Assembly (NCBI GenBank): GCA_036927565.1
Contig: JAYESD010000009.1
Coordinates: 24,395,601 to 24,459,600, forward strand
Length of the DNA: 64,000 nucleotides
Source: Tuctoria greenei
Taxonomy: Eukaryota; Streptophyta; Magnoliopsida; Poales; Poaceae
Direction: 5' to 3'
Numbering within the stretch: position 1 is the first letter of the stretch; the number at the start of each line of letters is the position of its first letter. A program made the position numbers and the translations under genes. Shown here piece by piece: positions 22,414-31,908 of this stretch. Under the pieces are notes generated by a model. That model had not been told where the DNA came from. It was given only the letters and a program-made list of their open reading frames with translations, and did not search any database.

Positions 22414-23910
22414 ACACCCTGGAACTCCAGCTCGGCGTTAGTCTTTGAAGGGTGAGAATAATTCAATGCTATGGACCCCAAGCAAGAAAACGACCATCGG
22501 ACTCCAAACACATTGCAGGTACCTTGCGGGCCCGCCTTTAGCAGGATAGCACAACTCCAACTAGGGAAAAGATAGAAGAAATGTAACCGGGCATATGGTG
22601 GACGATATGCGAAAGTAAGCGAAAAATTAAAGCATAATGTAAGTAATTTTTCTCATCGGTCACTCCCTTCATGCTCTTTAGTTTTGCTACGCCTTACGAT
22701 CCCAAGCTGAGGAGCAGGGCTTGGGTAATTTAGTGCATTAGAATCCAGGGCTCGGTTCCCGCCTTACTTGGGGTGTGAGCTGTATGGCCCCCAATACTTA
22801 GCCAAAGCACTGGGAGACAGGGTGTGCACGCTTTGGGTATGGAACCAAGCTAAGCGGGATACACACCCTGGACCTCCAGCTTGGCGTAGGCCTTTTGTGG
22901 GGGAGACAGACTGGCGACATAGGACCCCAAACAAGGGGCCGACCGAGAGATCCCAAACACATTGCAGGTACCTCAAGCAAGCCCGCCTACAGCAGGATTG
23001 CGTAACTCCACTAGGCACGAGATAGGGAGAGAGTGGCCGAGCATATGACAAATAATATGCGAGAACGAGTATGACTTGATGATTATTTAATTAATGCTTA
23101 ATTAAATGAACATAAACAAAGCATAGGACAAGCCAGTGGTTCTTCTAACTTGGTAATCATAGGAGGAGGCATGCTTTACAAGAATGCAACGACCCACTCC
23201 AGATGACAAGGGAGGCAAAGTGTACATGCTTAGGGTATGCAATCAGGCTAAGCAAGCTGAACACTCTGGACCGGACCCCTCGGAGCTTAGTTGCTACCAT
23301 CGTTACTCCTAGACGCTATGATACTCTTTTCAGAAAAAAGAAAAACTATCTTACCACTACACCCAGGGTGAAGCTTTACCAAAGTGGCGCTGTTGAGGAA
23401 AAATGTAGATGCTTACGGTGCAAGACCAGACTAAACAGGTTGCATACTCTAGACCTCGCACCACGCCAAAAGAAAAACTTACAGCGGTAACGCCGGGGAA
23501 GCAACATGTAAATTCTTAGGTTGCAAGACCAAGCTAAGCATGTTGTACACTCTAGACCTTCCACAACGTCATGGTTAGACCTTACCGTAATGGCTTGGTG
23601 ACGTTATTGTCACCATGGTGGCGGGAAATCGCTTGACGTCCTTCCCATGAGACCCCTTAGAGGCCCCCTGATAGGTGTGGCCAACTTGATGGGCACGCCT
23701 ACCACTTAGTCGCAGGATGTCATCGGCAAGCCCTCGATAGAGCGCAGGAGCTTGGATAGTTAACGCCAGCGGGACCCCTGAGGAGCGCTGGACTTGAATT
23801 AGATGTGTGGTCGTCGTCAAAGCAGTCTTTATCGGCGATGGCGACAAGGTTGCCGCCAAACCGAGGCGTCGCCCACCCTCAACATGCAGACCGTAGACGG
23901 TGGGCCCCTT

Positions 23911-24125
23911 GGGAGGTGCCAGAGCTGGATGCTCTGTTGGCGCCCACTATCAACGCGAAGAACGTCAATGGCAGGCCTCCTAGGAGGTGCTAGAGCTGGA
24001 TTCTCGGGCGGCGCCCGCCATCAACATGAAGAACGTTGATGGCAGGCCCCCTGCAATGTGCTGGAGTTGGATGCTCTAGCCGTGCCAACCATCAATGCGA
24101 AGAACGTCGATGGCGGGCGCGGCGA
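23911..24125. repeat. 71-bp tandem repeat, three copies
   Basis: The word GGTGCCAGAGCTGGATGCTC and its variants recur at 23915, 23986 and 24057, an exact 71-bp period. Each unit also holds CATCAACGCGAAGAACGTC. On the minus strand the unit resembles part of the 189-bp unit at 63441-64000. Confidence 0.85.
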
Positions 24126-24152
24126 TGGAGGTGCAACTTCCTGAGAGAAAAA

Positions 24153-24173
24153 GCCCCTACCTGGCGCACCAAA
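24153..24173 (-). other. Primer-binding-site-like sequence of D-left
   Basis: On the minus strand TTTGGTGCGCCAGGTAGGGG directly follows the LTR end TTCAACA. Similar GCGCCAGGTAGGGG leaders follow the LTR in grass Tat/RIRE2-type elements. I cannot name the tRNA with certainty. Confidence 0.5.
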
Positions 24174-24754
24174 TGTTGAAGTGTTCTTGCAACACTTCCC
24201 CCGGACCTGCTATGCGAGCAGCCTGCGGAAGTTCTTGATCTGCAGGGCTTAGTCCTCAGGAGAGATTGCACATAGTGTGTTGAGTGTGTATGTCGAGATC
24301 TCCTAGTTCGAGCGGACCATAGAGGGTGTCTAGTATTGGGTGTTGCCCGGTCCTTTCATAGTCAAGACCAGACAGCTTACATGTGGGTTCAGGGCCCAAC
24401 AGGTGGCCCTGGGTGATCTTATCCTAAAGATATATGGCTTCTTGCATAAGGTTCCTCTGATCGTGGCTTGAAGACCCGCCATCTTGCCGCCACAGATGCT
24501 AGTGACCCATGCGTAGTCGTTGATGATGGCAGGGAATGTCATGTCCATCTGTCTTGACGCCATAAGCTATCCACTTGGAGGAGTGGGGTTGGCCTTCGAC
24601 GCCTTTACTGTGATGTGATTGGACGCAATGGTACCTGACAGGGGCGCAAGTTGCACAACACCCATGTGCCTGGGGAAGGCGCGTGTCTTCAATGAGTGAG
24701 TGGACAGAGCCTGCCGCTCTTAACTCCCGCAACCTACTGCTCATAGAGATAGCC

Positions 24755-24927
24755 GTTTGTCACGTGGCGAGTCCGGAGTCCACCTCTAAGGAGAGAAGGG
24801 GTCCGGCTCCGCGGGACACGTGGCAGGTCTAGAGCCCAACTCTGAGGAGAGATGGGGTCCGGCTCCGCGAGACACGTGGTAAGTCCGGAGCCGACCTCTG
24901 AGGAGAGAAGGGGTACAGCTCCGTGTG
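24755..24927. repeat. 56-bp tandem repeat with CACGTG core in D-left LTR, first part
   Basis: CACGTG occurs at 24761, 24817 and 24873, and after the C insertion at 34803 and 34859, always 56 bp apart once C is removed. Each unit contains GAGCCCACCTCTGAGGAGAG-like sequence. CACGTG is the plant G-box, bound by bZIP and bHLH factors; its position upstream of the LTR transcript start makes an enhancer role plausible (inference). Confidence 0.8.
24923..24927. repeat. Target-site duplication of C, left copy (GTGTG)
   Basis: GTGTG directly precedes the LTR edge TGTGACACC at 24928 and is repeated at 34797-34801 after the other edge GTGTTACA. Five base pairs is the usual duplication length for LTR retrotransposons. 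Confidence 0.9.
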
Positions 24928-26705
24928 TGTGACACCTGGTTCCAAATATGAACCAAGTGAGCGCTTGTGTGTGGCCAGGACGTTCAACACACATACACGA
25001 GTGCATTCACAAAATGTTATATGGAAAAACACAGAACAAGATTTATTAACCATTTTTATTACACTATTCATAATATCATGGAATACAAGATCTAGTGGAT
25101 ATTAATGACAAGTTCAACTAATGCAGCGGAAATCATCTAAATTGAGCAAACTAAGCAACTAAGCAGCATAAGCAAAGGGTATAGCGCAGCTCCACTACTC
25201 CACAGGCAAAGATGACGGTAGACACGGCCTAGAACTCCACATTATCATCGTTAAACTCCCAATTCTAACTTGCAACTGTTGGTGGGGGAATTGCAAGGGT
25301 GAGTTCATGTCGTACTCAGCAAGTGTGGAAAGTATCACATGTAGCTGATTCAAATGATGAATATAAAAATGGCTAAGTGCTGAAAAGTACATTGAAAACG
25401 AGTAAAAAGCATTATACTATGTTGATGTGGAATTTATCCCATCATATCCCAAGTAAACATAATAATCCATATCCATCATTTATTATCCATCCATATTCCA
25501 TATTCTTACCATCATCATTAACCATTACCATTTATCACAATTCAATCCATAACCATAACATAACAATAACCATAACCAATACCAAACCATTCCAAATCCC
25601 AAAACCTTTCTAATCATATTCATAATCTCATAAATGCATAACTAAGTTAAGTGGTATAGTTATTTTCACATCACAATTAATTAAGCAAAGCAAAAAGGTA
25701 AAAAGCCTTTCCCGACTCTCTACCATGTATTCTAGGTCACAAGGGTGGTCAAACAAATCTATTAAACTTCCTACCATAGGATTCCCATCAAATTGACAAA
25801 AGCATGCAGTTTTGCAAACAAAACATTTACTTTTAACATAGGGTCAATATGCTTCAAGGACACTTGCCTTGCTCTTGGGATTGGTTCGGGTCAAAGCCTT
25901 CAAACTCTTGGTGCTGAAGATCCTCCGCGGCACCCTCTAGCGCAAATCTGTCTATGCTGCACAATAAACATACAAGACAAGAAACACAATCAAAGAGTGC
26001 ACAAACATTACTCATTATGACATGACATGCATGATTAATGCAAATGCAAGGTGGAACTTGTTAATGAGTTGCTTTTAATGATCACTAACTAGTTCTAATG
26101 GCTTTTAACAAGTTTATATAGGTGGGTGGATTCGATCTAACTTAGAATTATTCAACAGAAATTAACTAGGAAAATTGGACTAGTCCGCTAGGGACCGAAC
26201 AAGTTCGCACTTCGCGAGAACAGCAAATTAGGGTTTTCTAGATCGACGTGAATTTGGAGTTTTGGGGTTGAATTCACGTATGGAAAAGGAAATAGAAGGT
26301 ACCAGGCGTCTAAGACTCCAAAGAATCCAGGATCTTCGAGGCAACACTTGGATTTTGAAGATCTAGGGTCGATGAAGAACTTGATGGTGAATTGTTGACA
26401 AAGAATGCGAAGTTGGTGGAGATCTTGATCCTCTTTCGTTTCCTCCTCTTCTTCATCTTGTTCTAGATTTCCTTCTCCCTCCTTGGTGGCTGCTATTCCT
26501 GAGCTAGGGTTTGGGTGTGGTGGAAAAATGTCAAATAGATGTCAAGCCAAGGAGTGGGGTTGTTTATATAGAGGTGGAGGGTTAGGGTTAGATGGATTTC
26601 GAGTTTGAGATGAGTAGAGGCCGGTTTAGAGTCCCACATGGGCTGCAAAATAGTTAGGCACAATGTCCCTAGGCCCACTTAATGTAAAACCCAAGAAACA
26701 AGTCG
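24928..26705 (-). repeat. C 3' LTR, main part in original orientation
   Basis: Aligns with 31909-34257 of the 5' LTR except for the deletion at 25619. A TATA box lies at 26563-26570. Homology stops at ACAAGTCG (26705), where the inverted segment begins. Confidence 0.85.
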
Positions 26706-26708
26706 CTT

Positions 26709-27362
26709 TATGAAGCGCTATATGTAAGGAAGTGTCGAACGCCTTTGTTTTGGAGTGAGACAGGGGAGAATCAAGTATTTGGACCCGATGTGTTGCAAGA
26801 AGCTGAAAAACAAGTTCAGGTCATTTGCGAGAACTTGAGGGTTGCCCAATAAGGGCAAAAAGGATATGCGGACAATAGAAGAAGGAAATTATCCTTTGAA
26901 ATAGGAGATTTTATCTACCTCAAGGTGCCACCAATGAGAGGTCATAAGAGGTTTAACATAAGAGGCAGGCTAGCACCTCGCTATATCGGACCGTTCAAGA
27001 TTTTGGACAAAAGAGGAGAAGTAGCGTATAAGTTGGAGATGCCAGCTCATCTTTTAGATGTCCATGATGTGTTTCATGTTTCCCAGCTCATGAAGTGCTT
27101 GAGAGTACCGGAAGAACAAGACCCAATAGATGAATTGGAACTAGAGGAAGATTTGACTTATGCCGAGCAACCGATCAAAATCATGGAAACCAAGGAGAGA
27201 GTCACAAGGAACAAGATTATTAGATGGTGCAAAGTTCAATGGAAGCATCACACAGAATCGGAAGCAACATGGGAGCTAGAAGATGATCTCAAGAAGGAAT
27301 TTCCCTATCTCTTCTCTTCCGCATCGAATCTCGACGGCGAGATTCATTTGAAGGTGGGATAG
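26709..27362 (+). pseudogene. C integrase C-terminus with chromodomain-like tail (inverted)
   Basis: The translation at 26925-27362 runs RGHKRFNIRGRLAPRYIGPF (integrase C-terminal GPF/Y-type region) and then DVHDVFHVSQLMKCL. The chromodomain-like region follows (ERVTRNKIIRWCKVQWKHHT, ATWELEDDLKKEFPYLF), ending at a TAG at 27360-27362. In Tekay elements this domain is thought to guide integration to heterochromatin. The upstream part from 26709 (FWSETGENQVFGPDVLQEAE) has a TAA near 26850. It is cut off from the rest of integrase by the inversion. Confidence 0.85.
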
Positions 27363-27365
27363 GTT

Positions 27366-27778
27366 TGTAACACCCTCATTGTCATGCATCATGGCCTGCA
27401 TCCATCATTAAATATGTTTAACATTAAGAAACATAAAAGGAACAAGTTTAAAATGAATTAGAAACAAAACCGCACTTAAGAGTTTTGGGAAGTGCGGACT
27501 AGTCCAGTGTTCTAAGAATCCTTGAAAATTTGTTAAGTCCCTGGACTTGTCCGGACTAGTTTGGTGTCCCGCGGACTTGTTCGTTTTTCCCCTCTGACTA
27601 AAATCGAACTTGTCAGATTTTAGGCCAGACTTTTCTATTTTTCCCCTCTAGATAAGTTCAAACTTGTCCGATGTCCAGTCCGGACTTGTCTGATATCTCT
27701 TTGTCCAACTTCGGACTAGTCCGGCCCTTTTCAGACTTGTCCGATAAATCACGACTCCGAGTTGATCTTTTGTTTCAC
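27366..27778 (+). repeat. C 3' LTR, start segment, inverted
   Basis: Starts TGTAACACC right after the polypurine tract and carries about ten motif copies (27490-27750). The asymmetric form reads ACTTG on the plus strand here, the opposite of the ACAAG seen in the same region of the uninverted 5' LTR (34310-34675). This independently confirms the inversion. Confidence 0.85.
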
Positions 27779-29860
27779 ACATCTTTAAGCTTGCTTGATA
27801 ACTATTGTTTTACGAGAATTCCGCATACGGCAAGATCTTGTCCCAACTCATCCCATGCTTCAAAGCACAAGATCTTAACATATCCTCTAAAATCTGATTG
27901 GTCCTCTCAGTTTGTCCATCCGTTTGAGGGTGATACGCTGAGCTGAAGATCAACCTTGTTCCCAATGCTTCATGCAATTTCTGCCAAAACCTAGAGGTAA
28001 ATTGAGAACCTCTATCTGATATTATGTTCTTTGGAACTCCATGCAAATGTACTATTCTGCCCATATAAATTTCCGCCAATTTCTCTCCATTAAAGGTGGT
28101 CTTGACGGGAATAAAGTGAGCTAACTTGGTTAACCGATCCACAATTACCCATATTGAGTCATAACCGGACTGAGTACGTGGCAATCCAACTATAAAGTCC
28201 ATGCTGATTTCATCCCACTTCCATTCTGGAATCTTCAATAGTTGCAATAATCTAGTTTTCCTTTGATGTTCCGCCTTCACCCGTTGGCACACATCACACA
28301 ATACTACGTATTTAGCTATGTCCTTCTTCATGCTAGCCCACCAATAACACGGCTTCAAGTCTTTGTACATCTTGGTACAATCGTGGTGACTTGAGTATGG
28401 CGAGTCATGTGCCTCTTTTAATATTGTCTCCTGAATATGCTTCACATTAGGCATGACAATTCTCTTACCAAGCCATAGAGTGCCATGTTCATCCTCATCA
28501 AACCTGAATTCTCTTCCCTCTTGGGTCATTTCCTTGATTTCCTGAATTTCCTCATCCTTTGTTTGACCTTCTCGAATTTCTTGCTCCAAATTCGGCTTTA
28601 ACTCCATCTTTCCCATCTCATTCACAAATCTGAGATTCAACCGTTCAAACTCCTTACATAGCTCGGATGGCAGCTCTCGAACCGTGAGTTGATGACTTAC
28701 TCCTTTTCGGCTCAAGGCATCGACCACTACATTGGACTTTCCCGGGTGATAATTGATTCCCAAATCATAATCTTTGATAAGCTCCAACCATCTTTTTTTC
28801 CTCAAATTCATATCCGTTTGCGTGAAAATATATTTAAGACTCTTATGATCTGTATAACTTTCACACCTATGACCAAGGATATCATGTCTCCAAATCTTCA
28901 ATGCGTGTACCACAGTTGTAAGTTCCAAATCATGCATATGCAACCACTTGTCCTTCTTGCATCAATACACATCCAAGTCACTGTCTCGATGCATCGCAAT
29001 AGATATCAAAAACCTTGCTCACATCTGGCAATTCAAAAACTGGAGCTATCGTTAACGTTTTCTTCAACTCCGCAAAACTCTCTTGACAAGCTTGAGTCCA
29101 TCGCAAGGCCTTTTTCCCTTCATTTGCAACTCCGTCATGGGCTTGGCTATCTTGAAAAATTCCTTGATGAAACGACGGTAATATCCAACCATCCCAAGAA
29201 AAATCCTTATTTCTTTTACATTCTGAAATGGCTCCCATTTTAGCACATCTCTCACTTTTCTGGGGTCGACCAATACTCCTCCCCGCGAGATGATATGACC
29301 CAAAAACGACACTTCTTTCAACCAAAACAGGCACTTGCTAAACTTGGCATACAATTGGTGCTCCCTATATTTTTGCAATGTAAGCCTCAAGTATTCCTCA
29401 TGCTCCTTCTCGTCCCTCGAGTAGATCATATTGACATCAATGAACATCACAACGAACTTACCCAAGTACTCCATGAAGACCTTATTCATGAGGTACATGA
29501 AGTAGGCAGGCACATTTGTCAATCCAAAGGACATCACGGCGTACTCATAAGATCCATACCGCATCCTAAAAGCTGTCTTATGTATGTCCGACGGTCTAAT
29601 TTTCATTTGAAAGTATCCCGACCTTAAATCAATCTTAGAGAAGACACAAGCACCCTTCATCTGATCAAACAAGTCTTCTATGCGTGGCAAGGTGTACATG
29701 TTCTAGATTGTTACCTCGTTGGGATCTCAGTAATATACGCACATCCTTTGTGACCCATCCTTCTTGTCCACAAATAGAACGGGTGCTCCCCAAGGTGAAG
29801 AGGTGGGGCGAATAAAACCCTTCTCTAGTTGCTCTTGAATTTGCTTCTTGAGCTCCGCTA
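27779..29860 (-). pseudogene. C pol: RT, RNase H and integrase
   Basis: RT runs from about 29860 (EQLEKGFI, SSPWGAPVLF) with a break at 29700-29705, then open 29699-29064. The catalytic box reads FIDV, so the second Asp of YxDD is replaced. RNase H and integrase are one open frame of 377 codons (28943-27810). This holds TDHKSLKYIF, the zinc-finger cysteines CDVC, SMDFIVGLP (first Asp), SDRGSQFTS (second Asp) and GQTERTNQ (catalytic Glu). The integrase core is therefore intact at its active site, while RT should be dead. The downstream part is in the inverted segment. Confidence 0.82.
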
Positions 29861-30420
29861 ATTCCATAGGAAGCATCCTATATGGCCTCTTAGCTATAGG
29901 TGAAGTTACATGTATTAAATCAATAACAAACTCAATATCTCAATCAGGTGGCGTACCATGCAACTCATCCGGAAACACATCCAAAATTCACATACCACCA
30001 AAATCTCCTCAATTGCGGCACCGTCCATGTGGTTCAGCTCCAATTGCTTCGGTGCGTGCTGAGATGCTTCAAACTCTATGGTGATCCCTTCCTCATTGAT
30101 AAACTTCACCGTCTTCATGGCACACTCAATGACTCCATTGTGCTTTCTCAACCAGTCCATACCAAGTATATGTCAAATCCTTGGGAATCCAAGACAATGA
30201 GGTTGGCGGAGAAGTCTACCCCCTTATTCTAAGGCTTACTTTTGGACATACTATGTTTGTCCTCATCTCTCCTACTGGAGACTTAACCAATAGAGTAAAC
30301 TTCATATGAGAGATATGCAAACTATACTTGGCAACATATTTCGATGCAATGAAAATGAATGCGAAGCTACAAAATCAAATAACATAGTCACCGGGTTGGA
30401 CTTTGCAAGAAACATACCAA
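29861..30420 (-). pseudogene. C protease region
   Basis: The active-site region reads MLFDFVASHSF where B has MLFDSGALHKF, so the D-S-G triad is lost. Downstream wording (MDWLRKHNGVIECAMKTVKF, near 30160) matches B. Frame breaks separate the pieces. It would have processed the polyprotein. Confidence 0.65.
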
Positions 30421-31639
30421 TGACCATGCCATCCGCTTGTTGAGCATCATCCGTAGAGACATGGTTCACGTTGCCCCAAGCAAAATTCTGCTGTCCACGA
30501 TTTCCTTGTGGCTGTCCTCCATTGGGTCTTCGGTTTTGCCTCGGCGCATTGCTTCCTTGACCAAGTCGTGACTTAGGACATTTATGTGCAATGTGTCCAG
30601 CTTCTGCACAAGTATAACACTTCTTAACTCCACCAGAATTATTGGGACGAGCTTGGTTCTGCGCATTGGCACCAGAAAAGTTGGCACGAGGTGCATAAGG
30701 CATCTGAGGCCTAGGTGCTTGCATAACAGGGCGCTGCTGCACAAACTGAGTTGGGCGCGGTGCAAATCCAGGGCGATGAGCAGGCACAGAGGGGCTGATA
30801 TAAGGCGCATTGGGTGGTGCAAGGTGAGGGCGCACATTACTTCCTTGTTGCTGTCCTTGATATGGCGCCTTCCTCTTGTTGTCTTCCTCCATCTCACGGA
30901 CCTTGTTCTCCACAACAATTGCTTTGTCCACAAGCTTATGAAAGTTGACATAATAACAATTGAGCAATTGCACTTGGATCTCATTGTTCAAGCCTGTCAT
31001 GAACAAGTATTGTTTCTGGCTGTCCCGGCTCACATCCCCAGGTGCATACCTTGAGATTTGAGTGAATTTATTGAGATATTCATTCACGCTTGACCATCCT
31101 TGCCTCAAGTTTTCAAATTCTTGCCTCTTCAAAATCATAACACCTTCGGGCACATAATGAGATCGGAAACTCTCCTTGAACTCAGCCCAAGTACTCCTCT
31201 CTTGGTTTTCATGAGCATTGCAATAAGCATCCCACCAATCGGCAGCGGCTCCAACTAGTTGATGAGAAGCAAATAGAACCTTCCCCCGGTCGGTGCATTG
31301 GACAATAACTAGCTTCTTCTCCATGGAATTGAGCCAATCATCCGCATCCATAGGGTCAGTAGCTTGAGCAAAGGTTGGTGGCCTAATCCTCTTGAAATCT
31401 CCCAATCGGTTATGAGGAGGCGAGGGTGGCGGTGGAGGCATGTTGGGCTGATTGTATATGTTACCAGCCTGCAGCTATCCCATACTCTGTATCATGGTCT
31501 ACATGAGCTGGTTTTGCATAGACAATAGCTGCTCAATGTTGATAGCTCCATGAGCAGGTCCTTGTCCATTGTTGTTCTGAGGTGCTCCATTGTTCTCCTC
31601 CTCATCATTGCCATCCCTCTGGTTGGGAGTCCTCACCAT
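30302..31639 (-). pseudogene. C gag with CCHC zinc knuckle, fused to protease start
   Basis: The ATG at 31637-31639 gives MVRTPNQRDGNDEEENNG. Two TAG codons (about 31499 and 31478) lie in the N-terminal linker. The frame is then open for 379 codons (31441-30302): PPTFAQATDPMDADDWL, FASHQLVGAAADWWDAYCNA, TWAEFKESFRSHYVPEG (capsid), a Pro/Gln/Arg-rich stretch, and the knuckle CYTCAEAGHIAHKC (C-x2-C-x4-H-x4-C). It is the best preserved gag of the Tekay copies here. It packages element RNA into particles. Confidence 0.85.
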
Positions 31640-31890
31640 TTGACGAAAAGCAAGAGATAAGAATTTGGAATACGTCCCCAACTATATGGCTCAAGGGATA
31701 TGAAACTAACAACTATATACACTAGCCTATATGGACATGGCAATGCTAAAGCATCCCAAAATCCTCTATTAAGCACACCAGCAAACAATATATAGCAAAC
31801 AGCACACCAAGCAAAAACATATTGATTCCTGAGTGCTCCTATGTGCTCTAAAGTGTCCATTCTATCTATGTTGCGTCTTATGGTAAACCT

Positions 31891-31906
31891 GTGGCTCTAA
31901 TACCAG
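31891..31906 (-). other. Primer-binding site of C, tRNA-iMet type, one change
   Basis: On the minus strand CTGGTATTAGAGCCAC follows the LTR end by two bases. Compared with TGGTATCAGAGCC it has one C-to-T change. Confidence 0.8.
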
Positions 31907-31908
31907 TT

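Larger units (their letters stand above)
22414..24173 (-). mobile_element. D-left leader: non-coding repeats downstream of the D-family LTR
   Basis: No coding domain is visible. Two imperfect copies of a block of about 150 bp start near 22416 and 22863; both carry ACACCCTGGA and CACATTGCAGGTACC, and a third copy on the opposite strand is at about 63040-63270. A second degenerate family (CTTAGG...CAAGACCAAGCTAAGC...CTCTAGACC) recurs near 23224, 23407 and 23509. A 71-bp tandem repeat lies next to the primer-binding site. The layout suggests a non-autonomous or leader-rich Tat-like element; its coding body is lost beyond LTR H. Confidence 0.55.
26706..27778 (+). other. Internal 1.07-kb inversion in element C
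   Basis: The segment reads in the opposite direction to the rest of C: integrase C-terminus and chromodomain-like tail (26709-27362), polypurine tract (27351-27365), then the LTR start (27366-27778). Its LTR part ends at TTTGTTTCAC, exactly the sequence that should follow 26705 when inverted. Its integrase end (GCTTCATA, inverted) abuts the integrase continuation at 27785 (AAGCTTGCTTG), matching the order in B. About ten bases seem lost at that junction. Confidence 0.88.

Noticed and set aside
30584..31054. Plus-strand 156-codon frame inside C gag
   Set aside because: It is antisense to a well supported gag with a zinc knuckle, and its composition is Arg/His/Leu-rich nonsense.
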